Source of the DNA: a virus
Virus record (IMG/VR): IMGVR_UViG_3300017727_000133
Location: 1 to 26,197 of that record
Length of the DNA stretch: 26,197 bases
Strand: one strand, 5' to 3'
Shown here: in pieces, positions 8,219-15,213 of the stretch
How the letters are laid out: each line of letters starts with the position of its first letter
Numbering within the stretch: position 1 is the stretch's first letter
Made by a program: the position numbers and the translations under genes
The notes under the pieces: model-generated
The model's database searches: none
The model's input: only the letters and a program-made list of their open reading frames with translations
What the model was told of the DNA's origin: nothing

Positions 8219-8695
8219 ATGCCATCACAAAACAATCTTACAACAAATCACAACTTTCTTTCACCGACGGGTTTTAAGCTTGTTATCAATAGAGAAAAGT
8301 TTGCGAATACAGAATATTTCTGTACATCTGCAAGTTTGCCAAATGTGTCTCTTGGAGTAGCTGAAACAAACTTTCAGCAGTTCAAAGGATATGTTCCTGG
8401 TGATGTAACGCACGAAGAACTAACTGTTCGTATTGCGGTTGACGAAGACTTAGTAGTATATAAAGAAATTTTAGATTGGATATATCGTAATCGTGATGTT
8501 AAAGAAATAGAAGTTCACGATGCTACCTTATTAATTATGTCAAGTAGTTTTGACGCATCAAAAAGTAAACAGATACAGTTAACAAATATGTTTCCAACAA
8601 GTATCGCATCACTTGAATTCAACACACAAAATACAGATGTTGAATATTTTCAAGCAGATGTGAGCTTCAGATATGACTACTATAAGTTTCTATAA
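8219..8695 (+). CDS. Tail-tube-like structural protein
   Basis: This 158-residue protein opens NFLSPTGFKLVINREKFANT, then EYFCTSASLPNVSLG. This is the pattern of T4-like tail-tube and tube-related proteins: an N-terminal strand, then the 'ASLPNV' loop. It ends VEYFQADVSFRYDYYKFL, comparable with the YW/YY strand at the end of T4 gp19. Length is close to T4 gp19 (163 residues). In marine T4-like phages a protein at this position between gp23 and uvsY has been labelled either gp19-like or gp3 (tail completion), and the sequence alone does not settle which. A late box variant precedes it. Structural tail role likely; exact T4 equivalent uncertain. Confidence 0.65.
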   Translation: MPSQNNLTTNHNFLSPTGFKLVINREKFANTEYFCTSASLPNVSLGVAETNFQQFKGYVPGDVTHEELTVRIAVDEDLVVYKEILDWIYRNRDVKEIEVHDATLLIMSSSFDASKSKQIQLTNMFPTSIASLEFNTQNTDVEYFQADVSFRYDYYKFL

Positions 8696-8698
8696 ATA
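8691..8698 (+). promoter_or_regulatory. T4-type late promoter box before uvsY
   Basis: This is an exact TATAAATA overlapping the stop of the tail-tube-like gene and 5 bases before the UvsY ATG. The overlap with coding sequence means chance is possible, but the same arrangement recurs before regA and the gene after it. Confidence 0.45.
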
Positions 8699-8703
8699 AT
8701 TAA

Positions 8704-9150
8704 ATGATAACTCTTGAGAATGTATTAGATATGTGGAAGACCGATTCGGTCATTGACGAAAACGAACTTGATAAAACAACCATAGATACGTCAAAACTTC
8801 ACGCAAAATATTTAGAAGTGTTTTCTGTTGCAAAGTTGCAGCTTAAGAAAAATGAAAACAGACTAGATGAATTGAAAAAAGAAAAGTGGCTATACTTTAC
8901 TGGTAAAATGACACAGGCAGATATGGATGCTCGTGGTTGGGCTTATGATCCATTTAACGGTATTAAACCACTTAAATCAGATATGGAACTTTACTATAAT
9001 GCTGATAAAGATATTGTTCAGGCGAAAGATCGTATACAATACTCCAAGACATTAATCGATGCTCTTGAAGAAATAATTAATGCGATTCGTTGGAGACATA
9101 CTCACATCAAAAACATTATAGATTTTCGTAAGTTCACATCTGGTGTATGA
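8704..9150 (+). CDS. uvsY: UvsY-like recombination mediator
   Basis: This 148-residue helical protein is close in size to T4 UvsY (137 residues). Matching features are a charged helical start, the central Tyr-rich phrase KWLYFTGKMTQADMDARGWA, the 'YNADKDIVQAKDRIQYSKTL' segment and the ending AIRWRHTHIKNIIDFRKFTSG. T4 UvsY has equivalents of each (LDYYSG, SADKDVLK, GFAIKHIQDMRAFEAG). UvsY loads the UvsX recombinase onto gp32-coated single strands. The stop overlaps the uvsW start as ATGA (9147-9150), so the two are coupled. Confidence 0.88.
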   Translation: MITLENVLDMWKTDSVIDENELDKTTIDTSKLHAKYLEVFSVAKLQLKKNENRLDELKKEKWLYFTGKMTQADMDARGWAYDPFNGIKPLKSDMELYYNADKDIVQAKDRIQYSKTLIDALEEIINAIRWRHTHIKNIIDFRKFTSGV

Positions 9151-10616
9151 TATCAATTAAGAAGAAAAACGAGGCGCTACTATACGTGTCTTCAGAAGAC
9201 TCTGGTGTTCTTCGTGAAATATCAGAATACTTTACATTTTATGCTGATGGGTATAAATGGATGCCTGCATTTAAGAATAAACTCTGGGATGGAAAGGTAA
9301 GGTTATTTGATTTACGTTCAAGAACCTTACCTTATGGTCTACTCGAAGAGACTATTCAGTTCTGTAATGACAGAGGTTATGAATATACTCTTACAGATAT
9401 TGCGAATCGTTTTTCTTTTTCAAGTGAGTTCGTAGATGGTTTAACTCTGTCGCTCGGTAATAAAGAAATAAAGCCTAGAGACTATCAGTTAAAAGCGTTT
9501 GAATACGCTACAGAAAGCCAAAGAGCTATACTGTTATCACCCACTGGTTCGGGCAAGTCTCTAATCATTTATATGTTACTTCGTTATTTTCTATCAGAAG
9601 AACTTGATAAGAAAGCAATAGTAATTGTACCTACTACATCTTTAGTTGAACAGATGTATAAAGACTTTGAAGACTATTCACAACTCGATGACTTTAATGT
9701 CGAAGATGAAGTACATCGAATTTATTCGGGTAAAGAGAAATACTTTGATCAACCGATTGTAATTACTACATGGCAGTCTGCAATTAAAATGCCACTAAAT
9801 TGGTTTGCAGAATTTGGTTGCGTAATTGGAGACGAAGCACATACATTTAAAGCGAAATCATTAACTACAATTATGAATCGATTAGTGAATGCAGAATTAC
9901 GAATAGGTACTACAGGAACTATAGATGGTGGACAAGTAAATGAGTTAACGCTAATAGGTAACTTTGGACCTATTCATAAAGTTATTACAACGAAAGAACT
10001 CATTGATTCTCAAACTTTGGCAGACTTATCCATTCAGTGTCTCGTTTTAAAATATAGCGACGAAGTACGAAAAGAATTTGGAAAGAAAACATACCAAGAA
10101 GAAATCACGTATATTGCTGAACACGAAAAAAGAAATAACTTTATTACTAATCTAGCATTAGATTTAAAAGGTAATAGTTTGGTTATATACAATCTAGTAA
10201 AAAAACATGGTGAGCCATTGTTTAAACAGATAAGAGATAAAGCGAAAGGCAGAAAAGTATTTTTTGTATCGGGTAATGTAGATGCAGAAGAACGAGAAAG
10301 AATACGTTCTATTACTGAAAAAGAAAAGAACTCAATCATAGTTGCTTCTGCAGGTACCTTCTCAACTGGTATAAATATAAGAAACTTACATAATATAATT
10401 TTTGCCTCCCCAACCAAGTCGCAAATTCGAGTACTTCAGTCTATCGGACGTGGTTTAAGAAAGAGTGACAATGGGCAAGGGACAGTGATATACGATTTGG
10501 CGGATGATCTTTCTTGGAAAAAAAGAAAGAATTACACATTAAATCATGCGGTGGAAAGAGTAAAGATATACAATAAAGAAAAATTCAAATACGAAATACA
10601 CGAGGTACCATTATGA
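9147..10616 (+). CDS. uvsW: UvsW-like DNA/RNA helicase
   Basis: This is a 489-residue superfamily 2 helicase. Residues 1-100 form the UvsW N-terminal substrate-binding domain, with DGYKWMPAFKNKLWDGKVRL. RDYQLKAF (111-118) is a Q-like motif, SPTGSGKS (131-138) is Walker A, and DEAH is at 229-232. GTTGT is motif III, and SIGRGLRKS, with its arginine finger, is motif VI. T4 UvsW remodels forks and R-loops and switches replication from origin- to recombination-dependent mode. It is co-translated with UvsY upstream and overlaps the next gene by 4 bases (10613-10616). Identification is firm. Confidence 0.95.
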   Translation: MISIKKKNEALLYVSSEDSGVLREISEYFTFYADGYKWMPAFKNKLWDGKVRLFDLRSRTLPYGLLEETIQFCNDRGYEYTLTDIANRFSFSSEFVDGLTLSLGNKEIKPRDYQLKAFEYATESQRAILLSPTGSGKSLIIYMLLRYFLSEELDKKAIVIVPTTSLVEQMYKDFEDYSQLDDFNVEDEVHRIYSGKEKYFDQPIVITTWQSAIKMPLNWFAEFGCVIGDEAHTFKAKSLTTIMNRLVNAELRIGTTGTIDGGQVNELTLIGNFGPIHKVITTKELIDSQTLADLSIQCLVLKYSDEVRKEFGKKTYQEEITYIAEHEKRNNFITNLALDLKGNSLVIYNLVKKHGEPLFKQIRDKAKGRKVFFVSGNVDAEERERIRSITEKEKNSIIVASAGTFSTGINIRNLHNIIFASPTKSQIRVLQSIGRGLRKSDNGQGTVIYDLADDLSWKKRKNYTLNHAVERVKIYNKEKFKYEIHEVPL

Positions 10617-11098
10617 CAAACGATTTATTCCACCAAATATCAAAAGCAGAAGTATTCACCTATCATCTTGTAGATGGTAGTTACATAGTAGCAGAAGAGT
10701 TCGATTATGATAAAGAGAACAATGTAATGTTTATTACAACACCAGCAAAACTAATACAGCGTAGAGATGGGTATGCATTAGCGGATTGGACTATAGTTGA
10801 TGGTGATGAAATCACTGAGCTAATGGCTGATAAAATTATAACTCGCTCAGAAGCTCCATTCGAGTTAAAGACACACTATAATAAATTCTTAATCGCAACG
10901 AAGCTTCGAAATCACTTAGATAGCGATGAACTTGAAAAGGTTTTAGATGAAGCTTTCAATCCTTTTGACGTATTTGATTCTAATGATTCAGACGAAGAAG
11001 AAGAAGAATTTAACGTTGAAGATACAGAAATTCATAAACGGAGATTTGAATGGAAACCTGAGTATGATATACCACCAGATGATCTCTCTAATAACTAG
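10613..11098 (+). CDS. Acidic protein coupled to UvsW, possible Sm-like N-terminal fold
   Basis: This 161-residue protein overlaps uvsW by ATGA. The N-terminal 95 residues contain AEVFTYHLVDGSYIVAEEF, ITTPAKLIQR and WTIVDGDEITELMADKI. This spacing of strands resembles the Sm-like beta-barrel proteins often found in T4-like phages (a 'gate/verb ... IIAE' first strand followed by 'ITTPAKL'). Residues about 115-140 are a long Asp/Glu run, and the end is basic then acidic (HKRRFEWKPEYDIPPDD). Function unknown. The Sm-like idea is a weak pattern match; the coupling to UvsW suggests a nucleic-acid-linked job. Confidence 0.7.
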   Translation: MTNDLFHQISKAEVFTYHLVDGSYIVAEEFDYDKENNVMFITTPAKLIQRRDGYALADWTIVDGDEITELMADKIITRSEAPFELKTHYNKFLIATKLRNHLDSDELEKVLDEAFNPFDVFDSNDSDEEEEEFNVEDTEIHKRRFEWKPEYDIPPDDLSNN

Positions 11099-11101
11099 TT
11101 A

Positions 11102-11139
11102 GTCTTTGTTTTGATTAAACCAATTATAAGACTTTTTAT
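11102..11139 (+). terminator. Possible weak terminator after the uvsW operon
   Basis: A 6-bp stem, GTCTT-type arms AGTCTT and AAGACT separated by about 21 bases, is followed by TTTTT. The long loop makes it weak. It is the only stop signal seen between the uvsW operon and the secreted-protein gene. Confidence 0.35.
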
Positions 11140-11157
11140 AAACATTGTCAAATAAAA

Positions 11158-11169
11158 AAATACGTATTT
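11158..11169. promoter_or_regulatory. 12-bp palindrome upstream of a promoter
   Basis: AAATACGTATTT is a perfect palindrome ending 17 bases before the -35 box at 11187. Position and symmetry suit an upstream regulator site, but AT-rich palindromes of this size can occur by chance. Confidence 0.3.
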
Positions 11170-11186
11170 CGAATATCACTTTTTGT

Positions 11187-11215
11187 TTGACAACACTATC
11201 AATATAATATAATAT
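11187..11215 (+). promoter_or_regulatory. Sigma-70-type promoter of the secreted-protein gene
   Basis: A perfect TTGACA (11187-11192) is followed by TATAAT at 11208-11213 (spacer 15) or TAATAT at 11210-11215 (spacer 17), inside a TATAATATAATATAA run. The expected start point is within a few bases of the ATG at 11222, so the mRNA would be leaderless or nearly so. Confidence 0.7.
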
Positions 11216-11221
11216 AACAAT

Positions 11222-11638
11222 ATGAAAAAATTAATTATACTAATGTTAGCTCTAGTAGCTTCGAACACATACGCATCCGACAGAATACAAGACGCACTCG
11301 TCGGAGGTATACTTGGTGCGGTCATTGGTAATAACATTGGAGACGGTGATTCAAAATCAGGTGCAGTTATAGGTGCGATCTCTGGTGTTATTGTAGGCGG
11401 CAAACACCATTCACCACACCGCGGATCACAATATCACGTTCGTCAACATACACGAAATCACTACCACAGTATTAGAAGTGGTGGATGTAACTGTGGTGTT
11501 AAAACAATTCGTATTGAAGAAAGATATTGGATACCCGAAAAAAAAGTTTATGATTCATGTGGTCAACTTTTATATTATGAACCAGGCCGGTATGAAACAT
11601 CTTATAAGTTTCGTTCAGTGCCTGTATGCGGAAGATAA
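11222..11638 (+). CDS. Secreted glycine-zipper protein
   Basis: This 138-residue protein starts MKKLIILMLALVASNTYA, a textbook signal peptide with a signal peptidase I site after TYA (residue 18). There is no lipobox Cys. Residues 23-59 form a glycine zipper (VGGILGAVIGNNIGDGD...GAVIGAISGVIVGG), as in Gly-zipper outer-membrane and '17 kDa antigen'-like proteins. The rest is His/Tyr-rich with an HH...RH...NH..H cluster and four Cys (CNC, DSCG, VCG), suggesting disulfides or metal binding outside the cytoplasm. It has its own strong promoter in the middle of replication genes, so it behaves like a 'moron' altering the host envelope. A role in superinfection exclusion or lysis is possible but unproven. 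Confidence 0.8.
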   Translation: MKKLIILMLALVASNTYASDRIQDALVGGILGAVIGNNIGDGDSKSGAVIGAISGVIVGGKHHSPHRGSQYHVRQHTRNHYHSIRSGGCNCGVKTIRIEERYWIPEKKVYDSCGQLLYYEPGRYETSYKFRSVPVCGR

Positions 11639-11654
11639 TTCAAAATAATTTATT

Positions 11655-12233
11655 ATGGCAAGAAGAGCAAAAGAACATTACGTAAACAATAAAGAATTTT
11701 CTCATGCAGTCGTTGACTATGTTAATGAAGTTAATGCGGCAAGAGAAAAAGATAAAGTAGAACCAAAGATAACTAATTATATCGGCTCTTGTTTTTTGAA
11801 AATTGCTGAAGGTCTATCACATAAGCCTAACTTCTTTTCTTATACCTACAGAGAAGAAATGGTTATGGACGCTGTTGAAAATTGTATTAAAGCAATTATG
11901 AACTACAACATTGAGAAAGCTACTAGAACAGGTCTTCCCAACGCATTTGCTTACTTTACACAAATATCATATTATGCATTTTTACGACGAATTGCTAAAG
12001 AAAAAAAACAACAAGACATTAAAGAACGATACATTGATTATGCAGGTGCTGACGCTTTCGCTGACTTTGATGGTGATACTGATTCAGAATTTATTGTTGA
12101 TCAAGTAAGACAAAAATCACAATGGATTCGCGAAAAGGATAACGCTGTTAAGGCTTTCGGCAAAAGCGAAAAGAAAAAGCAACGAGCCAAAAGAAAAGTT
12201 ATTGACTCTTTCGAAGAATTCTATATAGTATAA
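11655..12233 (+). CDS. gp55: Late-transcription sigma factor, gp55-like
   Basis: This 192-residue protein is close to T4 gp55 (185 residues). The core YREEMVMDAVENCIKAIMNY, then NIEKATRTGLPNAFAYFTQI, then SYYAFLRRIAKEKKQQ, matches the sigma region 2-like domain of gp55, which binds the RNA polymerase coiled coil and reads TATAAATA. The C-terminus DSFEEFYIV is a short hydrophobic-acidic tail like the T4 gp55 motif that docks on the sliding clamp gp45, which is also encoded here. Several exact TATAAATA boxes in the window are its expected targets. No clear Shine-Dalgarno sequence. Confidence 0.92.
   Translation: MARRAKEHYVNNKEFSHAVVDYVNEVNAAREKDKVEPKITNYIGSCFLKIAEGLSHKPNFFSYTYREEMVMDAVENCIKAIMNYNIEKATRTGLPNAFAYFTQISYYAFLRRIAKEKKQQDIKERYIDYAGADAFADFDGDTDSEFIVDQVRQKSQWIREKDNAVKAFGKSEKKKQRAKRKVIDSFEEFYIV
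12202..12229 (+). promoter_or_regulatory. Sigma-70-like promoter overlapping the end of gp55, driving gp47
   Basis: TTGACT (12202-12207), a 16-base spacer and TATAGT (12224-12229). The predicted start point is within about 2 bases of the gp47 ATG at 12238. The sequence ATATAGTATA before the start is shared with gp43. Confidence 0.5.
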
Positions 12234-12237
12234 CTAT

Positions 12238-13287
12238 ATGAAAATTGCTATTTTGAATGACACTCATGCGGGTGTCAAAAATGGCTCTGATATATTCCTA
12301 GACTATTCAGAGCGTTTTTATAATAATACATTCTTTCCTTATATAAAGGAAAATAACATTAAGAAAATATTACATCTTGGTGATTATTTCGAGCATCGTA
12401 AATACGTTAACTTTAAAGTTCTTAAACGTAACTATGAGCACTTTATATCAAAGCTTGAAGAATATGATATTACTATGGATATTATACCAGGTAATCACGA
12501 TGTTTATTATAAGAATACAAATGACATAAACTCTTTAGATGAAATACTAAGTCAATATGATCGCATTACAATATATTCTAAACCTACTGATGTTAATTAC
12601 GATGGTTGCCATATTATGGTGTTGCCTTGGCTTTGTTCCGAAAATTCAGAAGAGTTTATGGAATTGGTTAATAAGTCTACTTCCACGATTCTTGCAGGAC
12701 ATCTTGAACTCGACGGATTTGAAATGATGCAAGGAGTTCGTGCCACACATGGTATGGACAAAAAAGTATTTGATAAATTTGATTTAGTTTTATCTGGTCA
12801 CTATCATACAAAAAGTACACAAGGAAATATTCATTATCTTGGTACACAGTATCAATTAACATGGGCCGATGCCGCAGACGAAAAACATTTTCATGTACTT
12901 GATACAGACACTCGTGAGTTAACACCTATACATAACCCCGATAAAATATTTTACAAATTAAATTATGACGAAAACAATCCACCTAAGATTGACAACCGTT
13001 ACAAAAATTGTTATATTAAAGCTATAATATTAAATAAAAAAGATTTATACGCTTTTGACCAATGGTATGATAAACTTAATAAAGTTGAGCCCTTTGAAGT
13101 TCGAGTAATAGAAAACTTTGAAGAGTACCTTGGAGAAAACGTTGATGACGACGGAGTGGATACTGTTGACACATCTAGTTTACTTAATAGTTATATTGAT
13201 TCTACTGACACAAACTTAAATAAAGAAACATTGAAGAAATTGATGCATGAGCTTTTTGTTGAAGCTCAAGATGTAAGTACTATATGA
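12238..13287 (+). CDS. gp47: Recombination nuclease subunit, gp47/Mre11-like
   Basis: This 349-residue phosphoesterase matches T4 gp47 (339 residues). Metal-binding motifs appear in order: NDTH (D8, H10), HLGDYFEHR (D49), IIPGNHD (N86, H87), LAGHLELDG and LSGHYHTKS. With gp46 it forms the Mre11/Rad50-type complex that resects double-strand ends for recombination-dependent replication. Its stop overlaps the gp46 start as ATGA (13284-13287). There is no Shine-Dalgarno sequence; a promoter lies immediately before the ATG. Confidence 0.96.
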   Translation: MKIAILNDTHAGVKNGSDIFLDYSERFYNNTFFPYIKENNIKKILHLGDYFEHRKYVNFKVLKRNYEHFISKLEEYDITMDIIPGNHDVYYKNTNDINSLDEILSQYDRITIYSKPTDVNYDGCHIMVLPWLCSENSEEFMELVNKSTSTILAGHLELDGFEMMQGVRATHGMDKKVFDKFDLVLSGHYHTKSTQGNIHYLGTQYQLTWADAADEKHFHVLDTDTRELTPIHNPDKIFYKLNYDENNPPKIDNRYKNCYIKAIILNKKDLYAFDQWYDKLNKVEPFEVRVIENFEEYLGENVDDDGVDTVDTSSLLNSYIDSTDTNLNKETLKKLMHELFVEAQDVSTI

Positions 13288-14996
13288 TTATATTTGAAAA
13301 GTTACGTTATAAAAATTTTCTATCAACAGGAAACAAACAAATAGAAATTGATTTGAATAACGCGTCGGCTACGTTAGTAGTTGGTTCTAATGGAGCAGGT
13401 AAGTCTACTATGCTCGATGCTCTTTCGTTTGGTTTATTTGGTAAGCCACACCGTAACATTAATAAAACACAATTAGTTAATTCAATTAATAATAAAGCAA
13501 CTGAAGTTGAAGTTGAATTTAAAATCGGGCCCAATAATTTTAGAGTTTCTCGTGGAATTAAACCTACAAGATTTGAAGTCTACCAGAACGGAAAACTTTT
13601 GAACCAAGAATCACATTCCCGCGATTACCAAAAGATACTTGAGAACAACATACTAAAATTAAATCATAAATCTTTTCATCAGGTTGTGGTTCTTGGTTCA
13701 TCTAACTTTGTTCCTTTTATGCAGTTACCGTCTCATCAAAGACGTACCGTGATTGAGGACTTACTTGATATTGGAGTATTTACAACAATGAATACTCTAG
13801 TAAAAGAACGTTCTGCAAAGTTAAAACAACAGATTATTAAAACACAATCTGACATTCGTATATGCGAAGAATCAATAAGGCTTCAGAAAAAACACATTAA
13901 ACAACTTCAACAAATTGATTTGAATCAAGCAACAAAGAATCAAAAGAAAATTGATGAACTTGAATCAGAAAAAGAATTGCTCATAAAAAGAAACGAAGAG
14001 ATACACGATAATTACACAGAGAAAGAACCATACCTTTCGGGTGATATTAAAGCAGTTAGTACAAAGGAAAAAACTGTTTCGTCTGAACTACGAGAAAACG
14101 AATTTACTGTAAAGGGTCTAATAAAGAAAGATAAGTTTCTTGCAGATAATGAAGTTTGTCCTACATGTAGTCAAGCAATTGATTCAGAGTTTGCAGCGTC
14201 TGAAAGAAGTAAATTAAAAGAAGAAAGCGATAAGTATCTTAAAGAAATTAGTAAGCTAGGAGTCATTAAAAACGAATTGGTAAGAGAACTAAAAGAGATT
14301 AAAGAAAAGCACTCGCTACTTACAAGTACACTTTCTGATATACGAATAAATGATTCTTCAATCGCAAATATTGATGCTCAAGTTAAAAGACTTTCGTCAG
14401 TAGAAGAAACACAGTCTATTGATACTACTAAAGCTGAAAGAGAACTAAGCACTCAGAACGAAAACTTTAAAGAGCTTTCAAAAACATCGACTGGCCAAAC
14501 TTCTATAAAAGCTTATATCGATGCTATATTTGAATTGTTAAAAGATACGGGGATTAAAACAAAAGTAATACGTCAGTATCTGCCTGTAATGAATAAGCTA
14601 ATTAATCAGTATTTGCAGATACTTGACTTCTTTGTTTCGTTTACTTTAGATGAATCATTTAATGAAACGATTAAATCGCGCTATCGCGATGAATTTTCTT
14701 ATGCTTCATTTTCCGAAGGTGAGAAACAACGTATTGATTTGGCTTTACTCTTTAGTTGGAGACAAGTAGCAAGAATGAAAAACTCTGCTAATACGAATTT
14801 ACTAATGCTAGATGAAACATTTGATTCGTCACTCGATGCAGAAGGTGTAGATAATCTACTTAAAATACTTTATACGTTAAAGAAAGATACCAATGTGTTT
14901 ATTATATCACATAAACAAGATATGTTAGATGGCAAATTTCCTGCGAAACTGACGTTTTCTAAGCAAAACAATTTTAGTTATTGCGCAAGTAGTTAG
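13284..14996 (+). CDS. gp46: Recombination nuclease subunit, gp46/Rad50-like
   Basis: This 570-residue SMC/Rad50-type ATPase matches T4 gp46 (560 residues). It has Walker A GSNGAGKST at 34-42, long Lys/Glu/Gln-rich coiled coils on each side of a zinc-hook CPTC at 292-295, the ABC signature FSEGEKQRIDLALLF and Walker B LLMLDETFDSSLD, then the switch histidine in ISHKQDM. It is translated with gp47 by overlap. The C-terminal tail is short and Cys-containing (NFSYCASS). Identification is firm. Confidence 0.97.
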   Translation: MIIFEKLRYKNFLSTGNKQIEIDLNNASATLVVGSNGAGKSTMLDALSFGLFGKPHRNINKTQLVNSINNKATEVEVEFKIGPNNFRVSRGIKPTRFEVYQNGKLLNQESHSRDYQKILENNILKLNHKSFHQVVVLGSSNFVPFMQLPSHQRRTVIEDLLDIGVFTTMNTLVKERSAKLKQQIIKTQSDIRICEESIRLQKKHIKQLQQIDLNQATKNQKKIDELESEKELLIKRNEEIHDNYTEKEPYLSGDIKAVSTKEKTVSSELRENEFTVKGLIKKDKFLADNEVCPTCSQAIDSEFAASERSKLKEESDKYLKEISKLGVIKNELVRELKEIKEKHSLLTSTLSDIRINDSSIANIDAQVKRLSSVEETQSIDTTKAERELSTQNENFKELSKTSTGQTSIKAYIDAIFELLKDTGIKTKVIRQYLPVMNKLINQYLQILDFFVSFTLDESFNETIKSRYRDEFSYASFSEGEKQRIDLALLFSWRQVARMKNSANTNLLMLDETFDSSLDAEGVDNLLKILYTLKKDTNVFIISHKQDMLDGKFPAKLTFSKQNNFSYCASS

Positions 14997-15016
14997 TACA
15001 CAACGAAATAAACTCC

Positions 15017-15045
15017 TGTACAAATCAACGTAAATATAGTATAAT
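15017..15045 (+). promoter_or_regulatory. Sigma-70-type promoter P1, upstream of the VWA gene
   Basis: TGTACA (15017-15022), a 17-base spacer and TATAAT (15040-15045). The region from about 15007 is plainly related to the promoter at 17420: both share ATAAACT-like, TACAAATC and ACGTAAA segments. Transcription would start about 15052 and meet the hairpin at 15083. Confidence 0.7.
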
Positions 15046-15051
15046 AGTACT

Positions 15052-15198
15052 ATGATTGATTTAGTACTGTTTATAAAACTCGGCAGGCAATTCTGCGTGC
15101 TTTTTAGAAAAAGTTTTTTAAAACATTCTAAGTCTTTGTTCAACAACAATTTAAACTTGTTGACAAAATCATCAAAATATAGTATAATATTATTATAA
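15052..15198 (+). CDS. Possible 48-aa ORF, doubtful
   Basis: An ATG at the predicted start point of promoter P1 opens 48 codons, beginning MIDLVLFIKLGRQFC and ending LTKSSKYSIILL. It runs through the hairpin with T tract and through the next promoter, and its composition (Leu/Ser/Lys/Phe) is what AT-rich non-coding DNA gives. It has no ribosome-binding site. It is listed only because of the promoter in front; a short RNA is the better explanation. Confidence 0.15.
   Translation: MIDLVLFIKLGRQFCVLFRKSFLKHSKSLFNNNLNLLTKSSKYSIILL
15083..15105 (+). terminator. Hairpin with T tract, probable terminator of a short transcript
   Basis: GCAGGCA (15083-15089) pairs with TGCGTGC (15094-15100), with one G-G mismatch, around an ATTC loop, followed by five T. 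The core GCAATTCTGC is identical to the core of the terminator at 18648 downstream of the MoxR gene. Confidence 0.6.
15137..15167. promoter_or_regulatory. Interrupted inverted repeat overlapping the P2 -35 box
   Basis: The left arm TTTGTTCAACAA and right arm TTGTTGACAAA are complementary except for one extra base, separated by about 9 bases. The right arm contains the TTGACA of P2, a typical layout for a repressor operator. Confidence 0.45.
15160..15188 (+). promoter_or_regulatory. Perfect sigma-70 promoter P2 of the VWA/peptidase gene
   Basis: TTGACA (15160-15165), a 17-base spacer and TATAAT (15183-15188): full consensus on all three counts. The leader to the ATG at 15214 is about 19 bases. 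The 25 bases from 15183 to 15207 are identical to 17443-17467 before the MoxR gene. Confidence 0.88.
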
Positions 15199-15213
15199 GA
15201 TTGATTAAGACCT

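Noticed and set aside
10370-10377. Exact TATAAATA inside uvsW
   Set aside because: It lies in the middle of a helicase gene with no gene start nearby; chance is likely at this AT content.
10034-10417. Minus-strand 127-residue frame opposite uvsW
   Set aside because: It is a shadow of the conserved helicase C-terminal domain.
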